Below are positions 1-6,039 of a DNA stretch of 22,640 nt, in pieces; position 1 is the first letter of the stretch, and the number at the start of each line of letters is the position of its first letter. Position numbers and translations under genes: made by a program. Source of the DNA: UMGS1470 sp051889215. GTDB taxonomy: Bacteria > Bacillota > Clostridia > Christensenellales > UBA1242. The notes below the pieces were generated by a model. That model worked only from the letters and a program-made list of their open reading frames with translations, had not been told where the DNA came from and made no database searches. The stretch lies in contig JBJFDC010000004.1 in the NCBI GenBank assembly GCA_051889215.1, positions 1 to 22,640 on the forward strand, given 5' to 3'.

Positions 1-1
1 T

Positions 2-1153
2 GATGGGGAGACATATGTAAAGGCACGTGTTGCAAATAGATGGAATTGGTCCTTCAAAAACGGGGCAAATCCTTTGGGTTATGGTGCTGCCAATGGTCAA
101 TTAAAAGACAGTTATGAAGACAAAGGGGCGGCTTCTCACGAACTTTATACTTCTGGACGCTATCAAACATTCTATAAAAAACTTTATTCCGAAGCGATGG
201 AAGTTGTGTTATATGAAATTTTGCTCGGAAAGACTGATTATCAAAACATGATTGTGGTTGCTGGCGAATTTGATTCAAATGGTTATCCAGTTGTCACATA
301 TCGCGGGCAAAGCATCAGCATTGATGACGGAAAACTTGATTTTTCAGGCATTCTCACAAATTTGAAGCAAACATATTTTGACAAGGCAACATATTTTGGT
401 TTTTCACTTGATGATGGGGCAAAAATCAAAAATTATATAATTAATTATGTCATTGGAACGCAAGCGCACACAGACAAAGATGGAAATGACCAACTGAATG
501 CAAACAGGAATTATAATGCATATGTTGACCAACTTGTTGACGGAAAAATCAATTCGGAGTCAGAGTATTTTTGGTATTCACGAACAGGTTTCAAAGATGG
601 ACGACTTGCAATCAGTTCAACGGGCGATTATTTCCAGCTTGTTCCAAAAGCGGAATATCAATCACTTGTTTTGATGGCGGAAGAAGAAGATGCATTCTCG
701 TTTTGCTGGATTGCTTTCCAAAGCGACAGAGACCTAAAAATTAACATGTATTATCGATACTATGACGGTCAAACAATCAAGACAACAACACCAAAAACCA
801 TTGAAGTTTTGGGCGGAAAATATGACATGATTGACCATGACATGAGCGACATGGATTTTGGAACTGGAGACAACGGATATTTCTCACTTGATGTTTTTGA
901 CAACAATGATTACATTGCCGCACCAACTGCAAGGTCAAACAACTCATTAACCGAAATTTATAAACCAATTGCTTCCAAAAATGGTTTTGGCTGCGTTTCA
1001 GTGTTCAATGAAAAAAATGTCGAGACATCTTTCCTTGAAATTGTGCTTGACGTTGAAAAAAATCCAAATGACCCAGTTGGCACTGATTATTCATTCCAAG
1101 TTGCATTGTTCAGTTTGATATTTAAATCCGACCTTGATGCATTGGGAATGTGA
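2..1153 (+). CDS. Hypothetical protein, 3' part only (5' end outside window)
   Basis: The reading frame is open from the first bases (frame of position 2) and runs about 383 codons to a TGA at 1151-1153, so the real start lies upstream. The TTG at 74 is only an internal leucine codon and not a credible start, because coding continues unbroken before it. The product is hydrophilic and rich in Asp, Tyr, Phe and Asn, with no membrane segment, cysteine cluster or obvious repeat in the visible part. The composition (many aromatic and acidic residues, few Cys) suits an extracytoplasmic protein, but the signal peptide, if any, is not in view. I do not recognise a family. The gene is followed directly by the structured stretch at 1154-1370, whose terminator may also end this transcript. 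Confidence 0.75.
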   Translation, partial: DGETYVKARVANRWNWSFKNGANPLGYGAANGQLKDSYEDKGAASHELYTSGRYQTFYKKLYSEAMEVVLYEILLGKTDYQNMIVVAGEFDSNGYPVVTYRGQSISIDDGKLDFSGILTNLKQTYFDKATYFGFSLDDGAKIKNYIINYVIGTQAHTDKDGNDQLNANRNYNAYVDQLVDGKINSESEYFWYSRTGFKDGRLAISSTGDYFQLVPKAEYQSLVLMAEEEDAFSFCWIAFQSDRDLKINMYYRYYDGQTIKTTTPKTIEVLGGKYDMIDHDMSDMDFGTGDNGYFSLDVFDNNDYIAAPTARSNNSLTEIYKPIASKNGFGCVSVFNEKNVETSFLEIVLDVEKNPNDPVGTDYSFQVALFSLIFKSDLDALGM

Positions 1154-1370
1154 TGTCCTTTTTTGGAACCCAAAAAGCACTGAATCCATAAAGTGTCTGT
1201 CTTTGCTTGGCCGAGTGTCATTCCGATATTGAGCAGGGAGTGCGACATCCACGAGCCGGCAAAGTGTGATGAACCCACTTGACGGGTATTCTAGGAATCT
1301 ATTTGACATGGCAAGAGCTGACTCTCTTGATATAAAAACAAAGATTTGTATATTTGACAAATCTTTTTTC
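1154..1370 (+). ncRNA. Candidate structured small RNA or structured 3' UTR, family unknown
   Basis: This non-coding stretch is visibly richer in G and C than its surroundings and can fold extensively. Stems I can pair by eye are: 1158-1166 with 1170-1177; a long arm made of 1201-1206/1259-1264, 1209-1211/1255-1257, 1215-1219/1244-1248 and 1220-1224/1237-1241; and 1312-1317/1324-1329. It ends in an intrinsic terminator. I see none of the hallmarks of RNase P, tmRNA (no tag frame or CCA end), SRP RNA or T-boxes. It could be an independent small RNA, a 3' UTR of the upstream gene, or the remnant of a riboswitch-controlled gene. No convincing promoter was found directly before it. Confidence 0.35.
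1340..1369 (+). terminator. Intrinsic terminator
   Basis: A perfect 10-bp stem pairs 1340-1349 with 1357-1366 around a 7-nt loop and runs into a T tract at 1364-1369. It ends transcription of the upstream gene and/or the candidate small RNA. Confidence 0.8.
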
Positions 1371-1409
1371 TTTTTTAAATTTTGCTCACTGTTGCATTTG
1401 GATAATAAA

Positions 1410-1440
1410 AAGAGCTAAAGCAAAGTATGCCATAGCTCTT
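1410..1440. other. Perfect 8-bp inverted repeat upstream of the peptide promoter
   Basis: AAGAGCTA at 1410-1417 pairs with TAGCTCTT at 1433-1440, with an additional GC/GC pairing possible inside the loop. Read on the minus strand it is followed by TTTTTATT, so it looks like a terminator for leftward transcription, although no minus-strand gene lies to its right. It could be a remnant of a lost gene, a binding site, or an insulator for the adjacent peptide promoter. Confidence 0.4.
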
Positions 1441-1462
1441 GAAAAACTGATATTCTTTTTAG

Positions 1463-1491
1463 TTGACAAATGTATAAAAATTCTATAAACT
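1463..1491 (+). promoter_or_regulatory. Promoter of the candidate modified-peptide locus
   Basis: A perfect TTGACA at 1463-1468 is followed by either TATAAA at 1484-1489 (15-nt spacer) or TAAACT at 1486-1491 (17-nt spacer). Transcription would start around 1495-1498 and leave a short leader before the AGGAGG at 1505-1510. Confidence 0.65.
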
Positions 1492-1516
1492 AATAATAGT
1501 CTATAGGAGGCACACT

Positions 1517-1594
1517 ATGATTGTATTTTATGGCAAGAGTGAAGAGTCTATGACTGACGGATGTTGGCAGATTGGTGGAAATTCCGACTGCTAA
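1517..1594 (+). CDS. Candidate RiPP precursor peptide, 25 aa
   Basis: A 25-codon frame starts at ATG 1517, 6 nt after a strong AGGAGG (1505-1510) and just downstream of a TTGACA promoter, and ends at TAA 1592-1594. The N-terminal half (MIVFYGKSEE...) would be the leader, and the C-terminal part, TDGCWQIGGNSDC, has the look of a core: it holds the only two cysteines (residues 16 and 25), the only Trp (17) and a Gly-Gly pair. A terminator-like hairpin follows, then a radical SAM maturase gene. Small peptide, attenuator, rSAM/SPASM enzyme is the classic layout of ribosomally made, post-translationally modified peptides. I do not recognise this precursor family. The substrate role is inferred from position, ribosome binding site and residue content only. 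Confidence 0.7.
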   Translation: MIVFYGKSEESMTDGCWQIGGNSDC

Positions 1595-1622
1595 AAAAAG
1601 ATGGTTTTAACCATCTTTTTTT
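1593..1622 (+). terminator. Attenuator-type terminator between peptide and maturase
   Basis: GATGGT at 1600-1605 pairs with ACCATC at 1610-1615 around a 4-nt loop. The stem is extended by A/T pairs and followed by seven T. It overlaps the peptide stop codon and lies 21 nt before the maturase start. Partial read-through would give abundant peptide message and little enzyme message, as in many peptide-modification operons. Confidence 0.8.
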
Positions 1623-1642
1623 ACAATTAAAAGGAAAAAATA

Positions 1643-3403
1643 ATGAAATATGCTTTGAAAAATAATTGCAATTATATATTAAATGAGGATAAAGTTCAAG
1701 TCATAGACCTATCCAATCATAATATGTTTGAGTTGACGGGGCTTATGCGTGAATTATTTATATGCTTTTTTATAAAAAATAAAAGTGATGACTTTGCGTT
1801 AAATCAGCTTATGCAAAAAAATTTTTCTCCGCTCCAAGCCAGAAGAGAGCTGAACAAACTAATATATCCTTTGTATAACCACAAATTTATCTCATGTAGA
1901 AACAACAAAACAATAGGACATAATTGTCTTTATATTCATTCATGTCTTTTGGAAATTACAAATGTATGCAATTTTAGATGTCCCCATTGTTACGTTGATA
2001 AAAAAGATACAAAATATTTACCTTTTGAAGATGTTAAAGTATTTGCGGATGAATTATATGAATTAAATTGCAATTCAATCACATTGACTGGAGGAGAAGT
2101 ATTCACACATTTTGAATTTAATAAAATATATGAATATTTATATGAGAAAGGGTTTTTAATTTCTATTAATACAAATGGTTCATTAATAAATGATGAGGTT
2201 ATCGAATTGTTTAAAAAAATGCCACCAAATATTGTGGAAATAAGTTTATATGGGTATGATGAAGAAACCTATTATAATTTTACTCATTGCAAGAATTGTT
2301 ATGCCAACATTATAACAAATATAAAAAAATTGCAAGATATCGGTATTGATGTTAAACTAAAAAATGTTATAACAAATGCTAACAAAAATTTTTTTGACAA
2401 AATTAAAGAAGTCGCAAATTCAAACGGTTGTTTATTTAGATCTGATTACATCTCTTTCCCTCAAATAAATAATGACAATAATCAAAAACTAAACCCTGAA
2501 CAAATTTCGGTCGAAAATGTTATGGAATATTTGTCTAATTACAAATCTTGTGAAGAATATTATTTGAGATTGTTTAGCACAGCCATACATAATAACAAGG
2601 TTTTTAAATGCAAACAAAAAGATGATGATTTTTTTATGAATGTAGACCAACAAATAAGCATTTGCCTTTGCATGCAATCAGATTGTCTACAGTATCAACA
2701 TGGACAATTATCGGATGTTCTTTTGAAATTAAGAAAATTTAAAACATTGAAATATCACAAAAATGCTAAATGTAAAAATTGCAAATACATTTCATTGTGT
2801 AGATATTGTCCTGGGAAATTTAAAATGTCAACACAAGATTTTCAAACACCCCATGAGTGGTTTTGCGATTTGGGGCAAGCGATTTATAAAAAGTATGTCG
2901 ATGGATTCCATATGGTTCTCAAAAAATATCTAAACAATAGCGAGCTCTCAAAAGTTTTCGGCATTGTCTCAAAAAACATAGAGAACTTGGGTTTTAACAT
3001 TTCCAAAAATGATGAAAAAATATGGAAGGAAAATTTGCAAAAGAATTTGATTGGTGACAAGTTTTGGTTTTTCATGATTTATAAAAATGGAGAAATTGTT
3101 GGATTTGCCGAGTTGGGAGTTTTTGAAGAAGATTTGTTTCTGAGCGAATTGCAATTATGTGACAATGTTAAAAATACAAGATTGTTGCCTTATGTTTTGC
3201 AAGAACTCGTTGAATATGATGGGTTTTGCAATTTTGATCACGTTTATTTTAAAATAAATAAAAAAAATATCAAATCACAAAAAACTTTTGAGCATTTGGG
3301 TGGGGTTGCTACAACTGAAAGCAATAAATCATATTGTTATGTTCTGGAGAAAAGCGAGATAAAGAAATATTTAAGTAAAATTATAAAAAGTTGCAACAAG
3401 TAA
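1643..3403 (+). CDS. Radical SAM/SPASM-like peptide maturase with N-terminal RRE-like region and C-terminal GNAT-like domain
   Basis: The 586-residue protein starts at ATG 1643 after AAGGAA (1631-1636). Residues about 1-90 look like a PqqD-like leader-peptide recognition element. The radical SAM core carries C109-NFR-C113-PH-C116 for the SAM-binding 4Fe-4S cluster and a GGE motif at 150-152. A SPASM-like cysteine set follows (C323, C341, C343, C348, C377-x2-C380-x5-C386-x2-C389, C408), expected to hold auxiliary clusters. Residues about 430-570 resemble a GNAT N-acyltransferase fold (GEIVGFAEL at 483-491; N-x2-S-x3-FEHLG near 542-553), but the usual acetyl-CoA loop is not well preserved. The enzyme probably installs a radical-made crosslink on the 25-aa peptide encoded just upstream; the GNAT part may acylate it or be structural. 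The gene is much more AT-rich than its neighbours, suggesting acquisition by transfer. Family assignment is strong; substrate and product are inferred. Confidence 0.85.
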   Translation: MKYALKNNCNYILNEDKVQVIDLSNHNMFELTGLMRELFICFFIKNKSDDFALNQLMQKNFSPLQARRELNKLIYPLYNHKFISCRNNKTIGHNCLYIHSCLLEITNVCNFRCPHCYVDKKDTKYLPFEDVKVFADELYELNCNSITLTGGEVFTHFEFNKIYEYLYEKGFLISINTNGSLINDEVIELFKKMPPNIVEISLYGYDEETYYNFTHCKNCYANIITNIKKLQDIGIDVKLKNVITNANKNFFDKIKEVANSNGCLFRSDYISFPQINNDNNQKLNPEQISVENVMEYLSNYKSCEEYYLRLFSTAIHNNKVFKCKQKDDDFFMNVDQQISICLCMQSDCLQYQHGQLSDVLLKLRKFKTLKYHKNAKCKNCKYISLCRYCPGKFKMSTQDFQTPHEWFCDLGQAIYKKYVDGFHMVLKKYLNNSELSKVFGIVSKNIENLGFNISKNDEKIWKENLQKNLIGDKFWFFMIYKNGEIVGFAELGVFEEDLFLSELQLCDNVKNTRLLPYVLQELVEYDGFCNFDHVYFKINKKNIKSQKTFEHLGGVATTESNKSYCYVLEKSEIKKYLSKIIKSCNK

Positions 3404-3444
3404 TCGTGTGCTTTGCTAGCTTCAAAATGTTTGCTTGCAATAAA

Positions 3445-3468
3445 AAAAGATGTCCGAAGACATCTTTT
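3445..3468. terminator. Bidirectional intrinsic terminator
   Basis: GATGTC (3449-3454) pairs with GACATC (3459-3464) around a stable CGAA tetraloop, flanked by A and T runs on both sides. It serves the maturase gene from the left and rpmE from the right, which converge here. Confidence 0.85.
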
Positions 3469-3472
3469 GTTT

Positions 3473-3676
3473 TTACATATTGTGTTTTGCTTTGAATTTT
3501 TCAATTCTTCCAGTTGTGTCAACAACTTTTTGTTTGCCCGAGAAAAACGGATGGCACTTGTCACAAATGTCAATTTTCATAACTTTGTCTTTGTATGTTG
3601 ATTTTGTTGTGAATGTGTTTCCGCAAGCGCAAACAACTTCTGTTTCATGGTAGTTTGGATGAATCTCTTGTTTCAT
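3473..3676 (-). CDS. rpmE: 50S ribosomal protein L31
   Basis: The 67-residue product begins MKQEIHPNYHETEVVCACG and matches L31 along its full length. C16-x-C18 and C38-x2-C41 form the zinc-ribbon pattern, so this is the zinc-containing (C+) type. It binds the large subunit near the central protuberance and bridges to the small subunit. The start is supported by GAGGTGAG just upstream (minus strand). It is a single-gene transcript with a clear promoter and a shared terminator. In organisms with both L31 types the zinc form is replaced under zinc starvation; no zinc-responsive operator was recognised here. Confidence 0.96.
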   Translation of the reverse strand: MKQEIHPNYHETEVVCACGNTFTTKSTYKDKVMKIDICDKCHPFFSGKQKVVDTTGRIEKFKAKHNM

Positions 3677-3706
3677 GTCTCACCTCGCTCTTTATTTTGC
3701 TTGCTT

Positions 3707-3735
3707 ATGTTATCACACATTGCCCAAATAGTCAA
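3707..3735 (-). promoter_or_regulatory. Promoter of rpmE
   Basis: On the minus strand, TTGACT (3730-3735) and TAACAT (3707-3712) are separated by exactly 17 nt. A TG two bases before the -10 box adds an extended -10 feature. Confidence 0.75.
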
Positions 3736-3804
3736 CATTTTATTAAATTTATATTAATTTTTTTTGTTCGAGTGTTTATTTTTGTTCAAAAGGGCTAAAT
3801 TTAT

Positions 3805-3834
3805 TTGCCAAAAGTGTTAAAATTGTTTTAAAAT
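3805..3834 (+). promoter_or_regulatory. Promoter of spoVG
   Basis: TTGCCA at 3805-3810 and TAAAAT at 3829-3834 are separated by 18 nt, shortly before the AAGGAAGG ribosome binding site at 3851-3858. It fits the housekeeping sigma factor. In Bacillus spoVG uses sigma-H; I see no clear sigma-H boxes here. Confidence 0.55.
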
Positions 3835-3867
3835 AAAAGCAGCTTGAAAAAAGGAAGGTATTTCAAC

Positions 3868-4137
3868 TTGAAAATTTCAGACGTAAGAATCAGAATCGTA
3901 AAAAAAGATGACAACAAACTCAAAGCAGTTGCATCAATCACCATTGACGAATGCTTTGTTGTTCACGACATCAAGGTTATTGAAGGCAGAGAAGGTTTGT
4001 TTATTTCAATGCCATCAAGAAAAACACCAGACGGAGAATACAAAGATATTGTTCACCCAATCAACACTGAAACACGTGAACAAATCCGTGATGCAATTCT
4101 TGCCGCTTACGAAAAGGCAGACAAAGAAGAAGAGTAG
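3868..4137 (+). CDS. spoVG: SpoVG family regulator
   Basis: The product matches SpoVG: it starts with the family pattern (initiator)KISDVRIRIV, then KAVASITIDECFVVHDIKVIEG and the conserved LFISMPSRK block with HPI shortly after. SpoVG is a small nucleic-acid-binding protein involved in sporulation septation and global gene regulation. I chose the TTG at 3868 because AAGGAAGG (3851-3858) sits 9 nt before it and the family begins at this point. An in-frame TTG at 3844 would place the ribosome binding site inside the coding region. The resulting 89 residues agree with the usual length. It is a monocistronic unit with its own promoter and terminator, and it supports a spore-forming Bacillota origin. 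Confidence 0.93.
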   Translation: MKISDVRIRIVKKDDNKLKAVASITIDECFVVHDIKVIEGREGLFISMPSRKTPDGEYKDIVHPINTETREQIRDAILAAYEKADKEEE

Positions 4138-4181
4138 TCTTTTGATTGCGACTTAATATTTGGGACATTTTAACAACTTAT

Positions 4182-4215
4182 AAAGAGCGTTAAAGTTTTT
4201 TATCGCTCTTTTTTT
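4182..4215 (+). terminator. Intrinsic terminator of spoVG
   Basis: AAAGAGCG (4182-4189) pairs with CGCTCTTT (4204-4211), and the stem continues into a T run ending at 4215. Confidence 0.85.
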
Positions 4216-4230
4216 GTAAAAAAAGATTGC

Positions 4231-4259
4231 TTTACAATTTTTTTTATGTGTTATATAAT
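4231..4259 (+). promoter_or_regulatory. Strong promoter of the lysine-rich protein gene
   Basis: TTTACA at 4231-4236 and a perfect TATAAT at 4254-4259 have a 17-nt spacer. The upstream T run and the stretch ATGTGTTATA recur before dus (7960-7969). Confidence 0.8.
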
Positions 4260-4276
4260 ATGCTCAAAGGAATGTT

Positions 4277-5554
4277 ATGAGCGAAGAAAAAAAAGTTGTG
4301 ACTGAAACAAAAACAGCAACCGAAGAGAAAACGCAAGAGTTTTTGTTTTCTGAAGCGGAATATAAAAAATTCGAGAACAGACGTCTCGAATATTCCAATG
4401 CGCTCATTGGAACTTTTGACGAAAAAGGTGCATACAAAATCACGCCCGAAATTTTGAAAGAGTTTGTTGCAATTCCAAAAATAATTCGCGAAATTCGTGA
4501 AAACAGATATTATGCCATCGCAACATCTCAAAAAGCGTCTTTCAACATAAAGTTTTCTGTTGTTGTTGGAAATGTTGACGACGAAAAGAAATACGCAACT
4601 CTTTGCCTTTTGGAAGATGTTGTGAATCCAAATACTGGAACATACTCCTTGAAATCAACTCCGATTGCGACATATCGTGATGACAATGACGGATATTTTA
4701 TCATAAAAATGAAAAAGTCATTCAACCTCAAAACAATTGAGGAGCAGACCGATGGCGGACTGTATGACGAGACCAAATATCCAAACTTTTATTCTGCAAA
4801 ATCAAAAAAACTCAAGCTCAAAAAGCAATTTGAAGATGCGGGCGAAGAACTCGATGAAATTTATGTTGTCGAAATGATAAAAGAACTCAAAAAAATGGGA
4901 CCATATGGCGAGTGGGTTATTAAAAACTTTGTTCATCAGCAAAAAATGATGGGTGACAAGTTTCCAAAAAAAGGAGACAAAAATTATTTCAAAGTTTATG
5001 CGAGACTTTTGGATCAAGCAATCTTGAATGCAAAAGATTTTCCGTTAAAACCCGAACAAGTGGCAATTCTCAACCGCATTCAAAAAGCTCGTATGGATAG
5101 ACTCAAAACCGCAACGACCGAGGTTGTTGTTGCTCCACCAAAAGCGGTGAAAAAAGCTGGGAAATCTGCCGGCAAATCTGATGGTGATGGTGGAAAAAAA
5201 GGTGGCGGCAAGAAGAAGGGCGGCAAAGACAGCGGCGGCGCAAAGCCAAAAGCAAAAAAAGACGAGAAAAAGAAACCGCTTAAAATTTTTATTCCACAAA
5301 AAGAAGTTGAGCAAAATTCAGAGTCGACACCAAAATCTAATTCTGAAGATTTGAGCGAATTGTTGGGAGAATTTAATGACATCAGAGAAGAAGCGCAAGA
5401 AGATAGAATTAATGCAAGCAATGAAGACTCAAAAGAAGTCATTGTTGAAGAAAACATTTCTGTTTCCAATCAAAGTTTGGGCGTGAACGATATGTCAAAA
5501 GTTGTTAACGTTAATTTCAAATCAAAAAAACAAGATGGTGGACGATCGTTATAA
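4277..5554 (+). CDS. Conserved-looking hypothetical protein with Lys/Gly-rich basic linker
   Basis: The 425-residue protein starts at ATG 4277 after AAAGGA (about 4266-4271). It has three parts. A folded N-terminal region (about 20-280) mixes beta-type segments with charged helices and contains a KYPNFYSAKSKK stretch. A low-complexity linker (about 285-335) is almost entirely Lys, Gly, Ala and Ser. A more acidic tail ends in a short basic patch. No signal peptide, membrane span or cysteine motif is visible. The basic linker suggests contact with nucleic acid or another polyanion, but that is inference. It is a single-gene transcript with a near-consensus promoter and strong terminator, so it is probably well expressed. 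I do not recognise the family. Confidence 0.85.
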   Translation: MSEEKKVVTETKTATEEKTQEFLFSEAEYKKFENRRLEYSNALIGTFDEKGAYKITPEILKEFVAIPKIIREIRENRYYAIATSQKASFNIKFSVVVGNVDDEKKYATLCLLEDVVNPNTGTYSLKSTPIATYRDDNDGYFIIKMKKSFNLKTIEEQTDGGLYDETKYPNFYSAKSKKLKLKKQFEDAGEELDEIYVVEMIKELKKMGPYGEWVIKNFVHQQKMMGDKFPKKGDKNYFKVYARLLDQAILNAKDFPLKPEQVAILNRIQKARMDRLKTATTEVVVAPPKAVKKAGKSAGKSDGDGGKKGGGKKKGGKDSGGAKPKAKKDEKKKPLKIFIPQKEVEQNSESTPKSNSEDLSELLGEFNDIREEAQEDRINASNEDSKEVIVEENISVSNQSLGVNDMSKVVNVNFKSKKQDGGRSL

Positions 5555-5560
5555 CAAAAA

Positions 5561-5591
5561 CTCCAAGCAAGTTTGCTTGGAGCATTTTTTT
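5561..5591. terminator. Bidirectional terminator
   Basis: A perfect stem pairs 5561-5569 (CTCCAAGCA) with 5574-5582 (TGCTTGGAG), with T tracts on both strands (5585-5591 on plus; the A run at 5556-5560 read on minus). It separates the convergent genes at 4277-5554 and 5599-5934. Confidence 0.88.
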
Positions 5592-5598
5592 GTTGCAT

Positions 5599-5934
5599 TT
5601 ATTTTTGCATTTCTTCAAGGTTGAGTTTGCCAAAACGCTTTTCACATATTTCATTAACTGCAGGAATCTCTTGAAGAAGAGCTTGAGAATTCAAAGTTTG
5701 AAATTTTTTCAAATCAATTGAAAAACAACCCATGTTATAGTATTTCAAAAATACGCGATATTGTTTTGAAAGTTTTGCCAAAGCACGGGCATTTTTTGAT
5801 CCATTGGCTTTGAAATCTTCTTTGACTTGTGCATTAATGTGATCTGTGCAAACGTCAATTGCATCAACTGCAACTTCAACATCTTCCATTTCTTTTTCTT
5901 GTTTCAAAATAATTGATTTAGGTGTGTATTCCAT
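5599..5934 (-). CDS. Small hypothetical protein, 111 aa
   Basis: The product starts MEYTPKSIILKQEKEMED and is predicted mainly helical and soluble, with a cluster of charged residues and a few cysteines in no metal-binding pattern. I chose ATG 5934 because GGAGG (minus strand, 5940-5944) lies 5 nt before it. The in-frame ATG four codons upstream (5946) would place that ribosome binding site inside the gene. It has its own promoter and shares a terminator with the lysine-rich protein gene. No family or function is recognised. Confidence 0.8.
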   Translation of the reverse strand: MEYTPKSIILKQEKEMEDVEVAVDAIDVCTDHINAQVKEDFKANGSKNARALAKLSKQYRVFLKYYNMGCFSIDLKKFQTLNSQALLQEIPAVNEICEKRFGKLNLEEMQK

Positions 5935-5955
5935 ACTTTCCTCCATTTTGATTAA

Positions 5956-5984
5956 ATTTTAACATAAAAGTTTTTGTTTGTCTA
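5956..5984 (-). promoter_or_regulatory. Promoter of the 111-aa hypothetical gene
   Basis: On the minus strand TAGACA (5979-5984) and TAAAAT (5956-5961) are separated by 17 nt, about 20 bases before the ribosome binding site. Confidence 0.7.
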
Positions 5985-6039
5985 TACCTATTTCAAAAAA
6001 TTTTAATAAATTTGTCACATTAGGGAAATATGGGGTGTG

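Noticed and set aside
1154..1370. Candidate 6S RNA, tmRNA, SRP RNA or RNase P RNA
   Set aside because: None of the diagnostic conserved blocks of these RNAs could be found; left as an unassigned candidate.
1574..1594. Gly-Gly of the short peptide as a classic double-glycine cleavage site
   Set aside because: It would leave only four residues (NSDC) as product and no peptidase-containing exporter is nearby.
5080..5469. Minus-strand frame opposite the Lys/Gly-rich linker
   Set aside because: Its Ser/Phe/Pro-rich sequence is the complement of low-complexity codons in the plus-strand gene, with no start signals.
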